64,000 nt of DNA from Oscillospiraceae bacterium. Its GTDB lineage: Bacteria > Bacillota > Clostridia > Oscillospirales > CAG-272. Both the position numbers and the translations under genes were made by a program. The stretch covers positions 62,001 to 126,000 of the forward strand of contig SVUJ01000004.1 of NCBI GenBank assembly GCA_015063305.1, read 5' to 3'. Every line of letters starts with the position of its first letter. Within the stretch, counting starts at the first letter, position 1. Of this stretch, positions 51,749 through 59,293 are shown in pieces. The notes beneath the pieces are model-generated. The model ran no database searches, had not been told where the DNA came from, and saw only the letters and a program-made list of their open reading frames with translations.

Positions 51749-52612
51749 ATGTTGGTTTCTGCAAAAGAAATGCTTACAAAAGCAAAACAGGGCAAATATG
51801 CGGTAGGTCAGTTCAATATAAACAACCTTGAATGGACCAAGACTATTCTTCTCACCGCTCAGGAGTGCAACTCCCCCGTTATTCTCGGTGTTTCCGAGGG
51901 CGCGGGGAAATATATGGGAGGATATAAGACCGTTGTGGGTATGGTAAACGGAATGCTTGAGGAGCTTAAGATCACAGTTCCCGTGGCTCTCCACCTTGAC
52001 CACGGAACTTACGAGGCTTGCTACAAGTGTATCGAAGCAGGTTTCTCCTCCATAATGTTCGACGGTTCTCATTATCCGATAGAGGAAAATATAGCTAAGA
52101 CCTCCGAGCTCGTAAAGGTTTGCGAGGAGAAGGGTATGTCCCTTGAGGCTGAGGTCGGAGCTATCGGCGGCGAGGAAGACGGCGTTGTTGGGGCAGGCGA
52201 GTGCGCTGATCCCGACGAGTGCAAGATGATCGCTGACCTTGGTGTTACTATGCTCGCAGCAGGTATCGGAAACATTCACGGTAAGTATCCCGCAAACTGG
52301 AAGGGTCTTTCCTTCGAAACTCTTGCGGCTGTTCAGGAGAAGACAGGTGAGATGCCTCTCGTTCTTCACGGCGGAACAGGTATCCCCTCCGATATGATAA
52401 AGAAGGCTATATCCCTCGGCGTTGCTAAGATCAACGTTAATACCGAGTGCCAGCTCGCTTTCGCTGCGGCTGTACGTAAGTATATCGAGGAAGGAAAGGA
52501 TCTCGTTGGAAAGGGCTTTGACCCCAGAAAGATCCTCGCTCCCGGCGCTGAGGCTATAAAGGCTACAGTTAAGGAAAAGATGGAGCTCTTCGGTTCTATC
52601 GATAAGGCGTAA
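51749..52612 (+). CDS. fba: Class II fructose-1,6-bisphosphate aldolase
   Basis: A zinc-dependent glycolytic aldolase. VALHLDHGTYEACYKCIEAG has the catalytic aspartate and zinc histidine, SSIMFDGSHYP and LEAEVGAIGGEEDGVV are conserved, and GIGNIHGKYP and LVLHGGTGIPS carry further zinc ligands and the phosphate site. The 287 residues are normal. AAAAGGAG precedes the ATG. Codons and promoter suggest strong expression. A hairpin 20 bases later closes the unit only partly, so some read-through to the COG0523 genes is possible. Confidence 0.96.
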   Translation: MLVSAKEMLTKAKQGKYAVGQFNINNLEWTKTILLTAQECNSPVILGVSEGAGKYMGGYKTVVGMVNGMLEELKITVPVALHLDHGTYEACYKCIEAGFSSIMFDGSHYPIEENIAKTSELVKVCEEKGMSLEAEVGAIGGEEDGVVGAGECADPDECKMIADLGVTMLAAGIGNIHGKYPANWKGLSFETLAAVQEKTGEMPLVLHGGTGIPSDMIKKAISLGVAKINVNTECQLAFAAAVRKYIEEGKDLVGKGFDPRKILAPGAEAIKATVKEKMELFGSIDKA

Positions 52613-52635
52613 GACTTATAGATCATAAACAGGTG

Positions 52636-52664
52636 AAGAGAGAAGCCTTTTTGGCTTCTCTCTT
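52636..52664 (+). terminator. Hairpin behind fba
   Basis: AAGAGAGAAGCC pairs perfectly with GGCTTCTCTCTT around five T. No U-tract follows, so it may only attenuate expression of the genes after it. Confidence 0.55.
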
Positions 52665-52693
52665 GCCGTTGGATAGAGAAAGGATTTTTGACG

Positions 52694-53836
52694 ATGACGA
52701 AGATAGATATAATTTCGGGATTTTTGGGCGCGGGTAAGACTACCCTTATAAACAAGCTCATACACGAGGCGTATGAGGGCGAGAAGATAGTGCTTATCGA
52801 AAACGAATTCGGAGAGATAGGTATCGACGGCGGTTTTCTTAAGGACGCGGGGATCAACATCACCGAGATGAATTCGGGCTGTATATGCTGCTCCTTGGTT
52901 GGAGATTTCAGCGCGGCGCTTGAAAAGGTTGTTTCGGAATATAAGCCTGACAGAGTGCTTATCGAGCCCTCGGGCGTTGGAAAGCTGAGCGACGTTATAC
53001 GCGCGGTCAGGTCCTCGGGCGCGAAGGGGATAGACCTCAACAGCTTTACCGTTGTGGTTGACGTGAACAAGTGCAAGATGTATATGAAGAACTTTGGCGA
53101 GTTCTTTAATGACCAGATAGAGAACGCGGCGTGTATCATCTTCAGTCATACCGACAAGACTACCGACGCCAAGCTCACACAGGCGCTTGAGCTTGTTAAG
53201 GAGCATAATCACGAGGCATTCGTGGTCACCACTCCGATATCCGAGCTTGACGGAGCAGCCCTGCTTGAGGCTATAGAGGGAAAGGCTACTGTTGACGAGG
53301 ATATCCGAAAGCTGATGGAGAGCGAGGAGATATGCGGTGAGTGCGGACATCACCACGCTCACGGCGAGTGCCACGAGCATCACCACGAGCACGAGCATCA
53401 CCACGAGCACGAGCATCACCACGAGCATCATCACGAGCATCATCACGAGCACGAGCATCATCACGAGCACGAGCATCATCACGAGCACGAACACCACCAC
53501 GAGCACGGCGAGTGCTCTTGCGGATGTCACGGACACGCTCACGAGCATCACCACGCCGATGAGGTGTTTACAAGCTGGGGTAGAGAAACTGTAAAGAAAT
53601 ATTCTGTCGAGCAGCTCGGAGAGATACTTGAGGCGATAGAGGACGATCACACCTATGGGTTCGTTCTGCGAGCCAAGGGTATAGTTGAGGGAGAGGACGG
53701 AAGGTGGATACATTTTGACTACGTTCCCGGCGAGCCCAACGTGAGATGTGGCTCGGCTGCCGCTATAGGAAAGCTTTGCGTTATAGGCTCGGAGCTTAAG
53801 GAAGAGGCTATCGAGAGCCTTTTCGGTCTTAAATAA
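52694..53836 (+). CDS. COG0523 (CobW-type) metallochaperone GTPase with His-rich tract
   Basis: A 380-residue G3E GTPase of the YeiR/ZNG family that transfers zinc or another metal to client enzymes. G1 GFLGAGKTT is at 9-17 and the metal motif C63-I-C65-C66 follows. The guanine-specificity N-K-x-D position reads SHTD. Residues 220-290 are a tract of (HHEHE)-like units with flanking Cys (ECGHHHAHGECHEHHH ... GECSCGCHGHAHEHHH), a likely metal store or sensor. The C-terminal CobW domain is at 300-380. Start is the ATG after AAAGGA; the upstream TTG is less likely. A second COG0523 gene follows at 14 bases. Confidence 0.92.
   Translation: MTKIDIISGFLGAGKTTLINKLIHEAYEGEKIVLIENEFGEIGIDGGFLKDAGINITEMNSGCICCSLVGDFSAALEKVVSEYKPDRVLIEPSGVGKLSDVIRAVRSSGAKGIDLNSFTVVVDVNKCKMYMKNFGEFFNDQIENAACIIFSHTDKTTDAKLTQALELVKEHNHEAFVVTTPISELDGAALLEAIEGKATVDEDIRKLMESEEICGECGHHHAHGECHEHHHEHEHHHEHEHHHEHHHEHHHEHEHHHEHEHHHEHEHHHEHGECSCGCHGHAHEHHHADEVFTSWGRETVKKYSVEQLGEILEAIEDDHTYGFVLRAKGIVEGEDGRWIHFDYVPGEPNVRCGSAAAIGKLCVIGSELKEEAIESLFGLK
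53372..53506 (+). repeat. Short tandem repeat coding His/Glu tract
   Basis: Units based on CACGAGCATCACCACGAG, repeated with CAT/CAC alternation, encode the HHEHE tract. Such repeats expand and contract by slippage, so tract length probably varies between strains. Confidence 0.85.
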
Positions 53837-53850
53837 GAGAGGGTCAAACT

Positions 53851-54792
53851 ATGAATATGCCGATATATCTGTTCACGGGATTTCTCGAGGGCGGAAAGAC
53901 GTCTATAATTCAGGAGTCCCTCTCTGACAAGAGATTCAACAGCGGAGAGAAAACTCTGGTGATCCTTTGTGAAGAGGGAATAGAGGAGCTTGACCCTTCG
54001 AAATTCTGGGGTCAGAACGTACAGATAAGGACTATAGATGACGAGAGCGAGCTGACAACGCAGAAGCTGAGCGAGCTTGCCAGAGAGCACCGATACGACA
54101 GGATAATAATAGAGTATAACGGTATGTGGAGTCTTGACAGGCTTTACAGAAATATGCCGCGCGACTGGGTGATATATCAGAATATGATGTTCGCCGAGGC
54201 AAAGACCTTTTTGAACTACAATGCTAATATGCGTCAGCTTGTGTACGACAAGCTCAGAGATGCCGAGATGATAGTTCTCAACAGGGCGTATGAGGGCATC
54301 GATAAGGAAGAGATACACAAGGTGGTAAGGGGAATATCAAGACGCGCGGCGATAGTTTACGATTATCCCGACGGTCACGTTGAATATGACGACATAGAAG
54401 ACCCGCTGCCCTTTGATATGGATGCCGACGTGATAGACATAAAGGACAATGACTATGCTATATGGTACAGAGAGCTTTCCGAAAATATGGCGGCGTTTGA
54501 AGGCAAAACTGTGCGCTTCAAGGGCATTGTGGCAAGGGATAACAAGCTGTCCTCAAACTCTCTTATCATTGGACGCCACGTTATGACCTGCTGTGCCGAC
54601 GACATACAGTTTTGCGGTATGGCGGCTGTCTTCAAGAGCTCATCTCCCTTGAGAACTGGTGAATGGGTCACGGTGATGGGAAAGATCAAGCTTGAGGCGG
54701 CTAAGGTGTATAGGGCGAAAGGACCTGTTGTATACGTTGATGCCACCGAATTTGCGGTAGCACCGAAGCAAGAGGTTGCAACCTTCTATTGA
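53851..54792 (+). CDS. CobW-like GTPase domain fused to a TIGR03943-like C-terminal domain
   Basis: A 313-residue protein. Residues 1-190 are a divergent G3E fold: GFLEGGKTS at 10-18 in place of GFLGAGKTT, then a switch region without the C-x-C-C metal motif, and LNRAYEG at the N-K-x-D place. Residues 215-305 match the C-terminal domain of TIGR03943/DUF1980 membrane proteins: VRFKGIVARDNKLSSNSLII, DDIQFCGMAAVFKSS and LRTGEWVTVMGKIKLE. TIGR03943 proteins occur with putative permeases in zinc-regulated loci. It follows the His-rich COG0523 gene by 14 bases. A metal-handling partner is likely; GTPase activity is uncertain. Confidence 0.8.
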   Translation: MNMPIYLFTGFLEGGKTSIIQESLSDKRFNSGEKTLVILCEEGIEELDPSKFWGQNVQIRTIDDESELTTQKLSELAREHRYDRIIIEYNGMWSLDRLYRNMPRDWVIYQNMMFAEAKTFLNYNANMRQLVYDKLRDAEMIVLNRAYEGIDKEEIHKVVRGISRRAAIVYDYPDGHVEYDDIEDPLPFDMDADVIDIKDNDYAIWYRELSENMAAFEGKTVRFKGIVARDNKLSSNSLIIGRHVMTCCADDIQFCGMAAVFKSSSPLRTGEWVTVMGKIKLEAAKVYRAKGPVVYVDATEFAVAPKQEVATFY

Positions 54793-54808
54793 TAAGGCGC
54801 GTATGAAA

Positions 54809-54847
54809 CAAAGGTAAACGATTTTTGTCGTTTACCTTTGTTTTTTT
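54809..54847 (+). terminator. Terminator of the COG0523 operon
   Basis: CAAAGGTAAACGA pairs perfectly with TCGTTTACCTTTG around a 6-base loop, followed by seven T. Confidence 0.95.
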
Positions 54848-54869
54848 GGAAAAAGGAAGTCAAAAGCTA

Positions 54870-54898
54870 TTGCAAAGCTTTGTGTTTTGTGCTATAAT
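54870..54898 (+). promoter_or_regulatory. Sigma-A promoter of the LURP-ABC cluster
   Basis: TTGCAA, a 17-base spacer and TATAAT, 195 bases ahead of the first ATG. The leader contains a 15-base palindrome (54965-54979) and a GTGCG/CGCAC hairpin (about 55012-55034) followed by TTTT, a possible attenuator. Confidence 0.75.
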
Positions 54899-54964
54899 CG
54901 CTCTACACATTTTAATATTACGACCCGAAGGGAATACTTTTTGGTAAAAATGTATTCTTTCTCC

Positions 54965-54979
54965 TTTGACGTCGTCAAA
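54965..54979. promoter_or_regulatory. 15-base palindrome, candidate operator
   Basis: TTTGACG-T-CGTCAAA, a perfect palindrome about 65 bases past the promoter -10 in the leader of the LURP gene. Size and symmetry fit a dimeric regulator site. Confidence 0.45.
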
Positions 54980-55093
54980 AATGTGTAGCAACATTGAGAG
55001 GTACATTTTTTGTGCGTCTCTTTGTGGGGCGCACTTTTCTGTTATTGTGGCGATGCGTGATGAACTAACGAATATACAAAGGAGAAAAAGCAA

Positions 55094-55567
55094 ATGAAAT
55101 TACTATTTAAGCAACGTTTTTTCTCGTGGTTTGACAGCTACGATATTTATGATGAAGCGGGCAACACGCTCTTTACCGTAAAGGGAGAGCTCGCGTGGGG
55201 ACACCTTCTGAGAATATATGATGCAATAGGGAATGAGGTTGGCTGTGTAAAGGAAAAGGTCTTTACGTGGCTGCCTAAATTCGAAATGTACCTTGGAGGA
55301 AGCTATGTCGGTTGCATCAACAAGGAATTTACTTTCTTCAAGCCGAAATTCAATATCGATTATAACGGTTGGCAGGTTGACGGAGATTGGTGTGAATGGG
55401 ACTATTCTATTCTGAACTCTTGCGGTCAGCAGGTTGCGACGGTAACGAAGGAAATCTGGAATTGGACGGATACTTACGTGATTGACGTTCATAATTCGCA
55501 GGACATTCCGTATGCCTTGATGCTCGTTCTCGCGATCGATGCCGAGAAGTGCTCGCGAGGGGATTGA
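55094..55567 (+). CDS. LURP-one-related (scramblase-fold) protein
   Basis: A 157-residue tubby-like beta-barrel protein of the LOR family (YxjI type). FFSWFDSYDIYDEAGNTLFT, KGELAWGHLLRIYDAIGNEV, EMYLGGSYVGCINKEFTFFKPKF and DGDWCEWDYSI match the repeated strands of the fold, and ATVTKEIWNWTDTYVIDV is the usual C-terminus. Bacterial LOR proteins are thought to bind lipid or act as small cytosolic scaffolds; no enzyme function is established. ATG follows GGAGAA. It heads a cluster of small membrane proteins and an ABC exporter. Confidence 0.88.
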   Translation: MKLLFKQRFFSWFDSYDIYDEAGNTLFTVKGELAWGHLLRIYDAIGNEVGCVKEKVFTWLPKFEMYLGGSYVGCINKEFTFFKPKFNIDYNGWQVDGDWCEWDYSILNSCGQQVATVTKEIWNWTDTYVIDVHNSQDIPYALMLVLAIDAEKCSRGD

Positions 55568-55619
55568 GTTGATGGCAAATACATAGAGCGTATCAATGTA
55601 TTATAAAGGAGCTTTGGGT

Positions 55620-55850
55620 ATGAAAAAATCAAATATACATAAATTCTTATTTGCGGTATCGGCGTTCTTGATTTTTGGCTTTGGTGTAAGGTTTGGATTT
55701 GATATGTTCAAATATGACGGTTATAACGGCTCTGCTCCGCTATACGTGTATGCGATTGTAAGGACGGTTGAATTTATCGTGCCGAGCATTATTCTTTTAA
55801 TCGTTGCGATATTTTTTAAGAAAAAATTTGCATATAAAGAGGGAAAATAA
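55620..55850 (+). CDS. Small two-span membrane protein
   Basis: A 76-residue protein with helices near 9-28 and 44-66, the second ending in FFKKKFAYKEGK. The start is the ATG with AAAGGAG nine bases ahead. A longer frame upstream lacks a ribosome site. No known motif. It ends three bases before the ABC ATPase gene and is surely cotranscribed; a role with the exporter is a fair inference. Confidence 0.7.
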   Translation: MKKSNIHKFLFAVSAFLIFGFGVRFGFDMFKYDGYNGSAPLYVYAIVRTVEFIVPSIILLIVAIFFKKKFAYKEGK

Positions 55851-55852
55851 AA

Positions 55853-56743
55853 ATGGTACTTGAACTAAGAAACATTGACAAGTCCTTTGGCGAGAAAGAA
55901 GTCCTGAGGGGAGTATCTTTTGTGGCAGAGGGTGGAAAAGCATTTGGTCTGCTCGGCAGAAACGGCGCAGGAAAAACAACGTCTATCCGTATTCTGATGA
56001 ACGTTTTTTCGGCGAATAGCGGAGAGGTGCTGATTGACGGTGCGCCTATTGATTACGATAAGATCGGCATCGGGTATCTTCCCGAAGAAAGAGGACTCTA
56101 TCCGAAGAAGCTCATCATAGATCAGCTCGTGTACTTTGCGGAGCTGAAAGGTATGAGTGCAAAGGATGCCGTCAAAGCCGTTGACTATTGGCTCTCAAGA
56201 CTCGGTATGAGCGAATACCGCAACAAGAAGCTCGATACACTCTCCAAGGGTAATCAGCAGAAGATCCAGCTTGTTACCGCCCTTGCTCACGATCCCGATA
56301 TCGTTATCCTCGACGAGCCCTTCTCGGGACTTGATCCCGTGAACGCTATGCTCCTTAAAGACGTGGTCAAGGAGCAGATCGCCAAGGGCAAGATCGTTCT
56401 GTTTTCAAGCCATCAGATGAGCTACATAGAGGAATTTTGCGACAGTATCGCAATTATCAACGCAGGTAAGGTGGCTATCAGCGGAGATCTCCACGAAATC
56501 AAGAGAACCTATCCGCGCGACAAGATTGTGGTAAGCACCGTGGATGGCAAAAAGATAAAGGCAGACCTTGGAGATATTTGTACCGAGCGCGAGGACGGAA
56601 CTTTGCTTATTCAGCTTGCAAGTCCCGATGAGAAGCGGGATATGATGAAACGGCTTGTTGAGTGCTACGACATTGATGAGGTCAAGGTGTTTGAACCCTC
56701 ACTCAACGATATTTTCGTAGAGTACGCAGGCGCGCAGGTGTAA
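55853..56743 (+). CDS. ABC transporter ATP-binding protein, NatA-like
   Basis: A 296-residue ATPase. Walker A LLGRNGAGKTT, signature TLSKGNQQKIQLVTAL, Walker B VILDEPFSGLDP and the H-loop FSSHQMSYIEEFC are present, followed by a DUF4162 C-terminal domain typical of NatA-type exporters. It works with the ABC-2 permease 12 bases downstream. NatAB exports sodium in Bacillus; related pairs export antimicrobial peptides, so substrate is not fixed. Confidence 0.92.
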   Translation: MVLELRNIDKSFGEKEVLRGVSFVAEGGKAFGLLGRNGAGKTTSIRILMNVFSANSGEVLIDGAPIDYDKIGIGYLPEERGLYPKKLIIDQLVYFAELKGMSAKDAVKAVDYWLSRLGMSEYRNKKLDTLSKGNQQKIQLVTALAHDPDIVILDEPFSGLDPVNAMLLKDVVKEQIAKGKIVLFSSHQMSYIEEFCDSIAIINAGKVAISGDLHEIKRTYPRDKIVVSTVDGKKIKADLGDICTEREDGTLLIQLASPDEKRDMMKRLVECYDIDEVKVFEPSLNDIFVEYAGAQV

Positions 56744-56755
56744 GGAGGCAGAACA

Positions 56756-58000
56756 ATGAAGCAATTTGGAAAAATACTGAAATTTGAGCTGAAAGGCTAC
56801 CTGAGAAACAAAATATTCGTTGGCTTTACCATCTTTCTCGTTTTGCTGATCGCGATTGTAATGTTCATACCCAACATCATATCGGCATTTGAGTTGGATG
56901 ATGTTGGCGATACCGCGCCCGCTGACCTTCCCACAATGCTCGTATATGCCGAGGATGAAAGCCTTGCTTCAATTGTGAAAGAATACTTCGGAAACGCTTT
57001 TGTCGATTATAACGTAAAGCTTGCGGATGGCAGCATTGACGAGCTGAAGGACGAGATCGTATCGGGCGATGCAGAATGCGCTTTTGTTATGAACAGCGCG
57101 TCCTCCTATACCTACTACGTAAATAATCTCTCGATGTATGACAGCAATACTGCCATCGCAGATACCGTGTTGCAAGAGGTATATCGTATCAATGCTATGG
57201 TGCAGAACGGACTTACGCCCGAGCAGGCAGGAGAGATTATGTCTGTTCAAATTGAAAGCGGCACCGAAACACTCGGCAAGGATCAGATGCAGAACTTCTT
57301 TTACACCTACATAATGATCTTCGCACTCTATATGGTCATTCTTCTTTACGGGCAGATGGTTGCTACCAACGTTGCGACAGAGAAGAGCTCACGCGCGATG
57401 GAAGTCCTCGTTACGAGTGCAAAGCCCACCGCTATGATGTTCGGTAAGGTGCTTGCATCCTGTATCGCGGGCTTTACGCAGCTTGTTCTCGTATTCGGTA
57501 CGGCAATTCTGCTCTACAACGTAAATAAAGAAGCGCTTTCCAACCCTCTCATCGCGTCTATCTTTGATATTCCGCTGTCGTTGTTTATTTATCTCATTGT
57601 GTTCTTCGTGCTTGGATTTCTTATCTACGCTTTCCTTTACGGTGCAATCGGTTCGACCGTTTCCAAGCTTGAGGATATCAATACCGCCGTTATGCCGATA
57701 ACGTATCTCTTCCTTATCGCCTTTATGGTTGTAATATTCTCTATGACTTCGGGATCGGTTGACAATGCCGCGATGCTTGTATGCTCCTATATCCCGTTTA
57801 CCTCTCCTATGGCTATGTTTACGAGAGTTTGTATGAGTACGGTGGCGTGGTATGAGATCGCCGCGTCTATTGCCATTCTCGTCGGCTCTACCATTGGAAT
57901 CGGAGTTCTTTCCGCAAAGATCTACCGCGTAGGAGTTCTGCTTTACGGCACACCTCCCAGGATCGGTAGGATTCTGAAAACCGTATTTAAGAAGCAGTAA
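56756..58000 (+). CDS. ABC-2 type transporter permease, NatB-like
   Basis: A 414-residue permease with a helix at 22-45, a large extracellular loop (60-175) with the repeated pattern VDYNVKLADGSIDELKDEIV, and five or six helices in the C-terminal half including FALYMVILLYGQMVATNVATEKSSRAMEVLVTSAKP, the hallmark of ABC2_membrane_3/NatB permeases. GGAGGC precedes the ATG. It is the membrane partner of the ATPase just upstream. Confidence 0.92.
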   Translation: MKQFGKILKFELKGYLRNKIFVGFTIFLVLLIAIVMFIPNIISAFELDDVGDTAPADLPTMLVYAEDESLASIVKEYFGNAFVDYNVKLADGSIDELKDEIVSGDAECAFVMNSASSYTYYVNNLSMYDSNTAIADTVLQEVYRINAMVQNGLTPEQAGEIMSVQIESGTETLGKDQMQNFFYTYIMIFALYMVILLYGQMVATNVATEKSSRAMEVLVTSAKPTAMMFGKVLASCIAGFTQLVLVFGTAILLYNVNKEALSNPLIASIFDIPLSLFIYLIVFFVLGFLIYAFLYGAIGSTVSKLEDINTAVMPITYLFLIAFMVVIFSMTSGSVDNAAMLVCSYIPFTSPMAMFTRVCMSTVAWYEIAASIAILVGSTIGIGVLSAKIYRVGVLLYGTPPRIGRILKTVFKKQ

Positions 58001-58018
58001 GCAATCAGAGGCAATGAA

Positions 58019-58216
58019 ATGAAAAAATGGAATTTATTTGCCGCTATCTTTCAAATCGTAGTCGGTATAGCAGCAATCGTCGCATATATCATTCTTGCCA
58101 CATCGGGAGAGCCTATGGGCAAATGGACTGTTACTCTTATACTCGCTATTGCTTTTGTGGTAATAGGGGCTATAAATGCAGTCGATCACGTGAGGTCAAA
58201 TAAAACGCAAAAGTGA
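58019..58216 (+). CDS. Small two-span membrane protein behind the ABC exporter
   Basis: A 65-residue protein with two helices (about 7-28 and 36-54) and a basic tail. It starts 18 bases after the permease stop. No named family recognised. Its size and location suggest an accessory subunit of, or passenger with, the exporter. Confidence 0.65.
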   Translation: MKKWNLFAAIFQIVVGIAAIVAYIILATSGEPMGKWTVTLILAIAFVVIGAINAVDHVRSNKTQK

Positions 58217-58226
58217 CCGTTCAAAC

Positions 58227-58258
58227 ACCCTCGTTCATAAACCGAGCGAGGGTATTTT
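58227..58258 (+). terminator. Weak terminator of the ABC cluster
   Basis: ACCCTCG pairs with CGAGGGT around a 13-base loop, followed by ATTTTCG. Confidence 0.45.
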
Positions 58259-58267
58259 CGAATATGA

Positions 58268-58295
58268 TTGAAGTGTCCACAAAATATGGTATAAT
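58268..58295 (+). promoter_or_regulatory. Sigma-A promoter of the YwaF-like gene
   Basis: TTGAAG, a 16-base spacer and TATAAT, 35 bases ahead of the ATG. Confidence 0.7.
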
Positions 58296-58330
58296 ATCGT
58301 ACTCAATAAGGATCTGACGAGGATAAATTT

Positions 58331-59110
58331 ATGGGCAAGCTTATTATTTTTAATTTTATACTTATTGCGTTAATAGCGATTGGGTTGTGTGTGATAAAAA
58401 AGTACGTGAAGCAAGAAAGAACGAGGAATATCATTCTGCTTGTGTCGGCGATCTTTACTATACTGTTCCATTACAGCACGTTCCTTTTCAAGCTTTTATC
58501 GGGCGGGGGTGCGATGGAGTATTTAAGTGAAACTCCAAATTTGATCTTACCTATCTATCCTTGCAACGTGGTGATGTGGTCGGCTTTGATCTTTGCATTC
58601 TTAAAGAATAAAAAGTCGAAAGTTGGAGAGTTCTTTGCGGATTATATTTTTTGGTTTGGAATAATCTCAACACTTGTTGGTATGTTTGCAAATGTAGATT
58701 TTATAATGAATCCTACACTTGCCGATTATGAGAATTTCAAGAGTATAGCCGCGCACGCCACGCTTTTGTTTAACGTTCTTTTGCTCCCGCTTTTCGGGTA
58801 CATAAGTATAGACGTGAAAAGAAATATTAAAAACATTATAATTTCAATTTTTGTAATGGCGGCTATCGGCGCTTACTGCAACCTTGTTTTTTATGCACTT
58901 GCTTCCGAGGCGGCCGCATATGACGTAAATTCAATGTTTTTAATTCATTCTCCGTTTGGCGGACTTGAATTTTTGACATATCCTGTGATCTCGTTGATAG
59001 CGATACCGATTTATTTCGCTGTGTTTGTTATATGCGACTTGTGCGCCCACAGAAAGGGAGAGCGCTTTTACAATTTCCAAAATCGGCGGGATCATGAAGG
59101 CGGTACTTAA
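58331..59110 (+). CDS. YwaF/TMEM164-type membrane protein
   Basis: A 259-residue protein with about seven helices of the TIGR02206/YwaF family. The conserved region NLILPIYPCNVVMWSALIFAFL corresponds to the family's Leu-Pro-Leu-x-x-Cys motif, and a conserved His occurs in FKSIAAHATLLFNVLLLPLFG. The eukaryotic relative TMEM164 is reported to be an acyltransferase in ether-lipid metabolism; the bacterial function is not settled. It has its own promoter and a strong terminator. Confidence 0.78.
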   Translation: MGKLIIFNFILIALIAIGLCVIKKYVKQERTRNIILLVSAIFTILFHYSTFLFKLLSGGGAMEYLSETPNLILPIYPCNVVMWSALIFAFLKNKKSKVGEFFADYIFWFGIISTLVGMFANVDFIMNPTLADYENFKSIAAHATLLFNVLLLPLFGYISIDVKRNIKNIIISIFVMAAIGAYCNLVFYALASEAAAYDVNSMFLIHSPFGGLEFLTYPVISLIAIPIYFAVFVICDLCAHRKGERFYNFQNRRDHEGGT

Positions 59111-59121
59111 AAGATAATATT

Positions 59122-59155
59122 ATCGGAGAGGGGCATACCTCTCCGATGTTTTTTT
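59122..59155 (+). terminator. Terminator of the YwaF-like gene
   Basis: ATCGGAGAGG pairs perfectly with CCTCTCCGAT around six bases and is followed by GTTTTTTT. Confidence 0.95.
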
Positions 59156-59226
59156 GTTATGTGCCTTTGGAGGTTAAAAAGCTTGAAACAAAGCCGTTTT
59201 TGAAGGATAATAAATGGAAAATTCTA

Positions 59227-59255
59227 TTGACAATAATGGATAGATGTGGTATCAT
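59227..59255 (+). promoter_or_regulatory. Sigma-A promoter of the sugar-phosphate operon
   Basis: TTGACA, a 17-base spacer and TATCAT, 39 bases ahead of the FGGY kinase ATG; no further promoter is visible between the five genes. Confidence 0.85.
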
Positions 59256-59293
59256 AATAATGTATGAAAACTTGAAAAGGCGGAATTTGTGCA

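Noticed and set aside
52613-52693. Zur box ahead of the COG0523 operon
   Set aside because: I looked for an AT-rich dyad of the Zur type and found only the fba hairpin.
53372-53506. CRISPR-like array
   Set aside because: Repeats are contiguous short coding units without spacers.
53337-53594. Frames rich in Thr-Ser-Ile or Arg-Ala repeats in the His tract
   Set aside because: Shifted readings of the CACGAGCAT repeat, not genes.
52616-53713. 365-residue antisense frame with Val/Met/Leu-rich repeats
   Set aside because: It is the complement of the His/Glu repeat tract; the sense gene has clear GTPase motifs.
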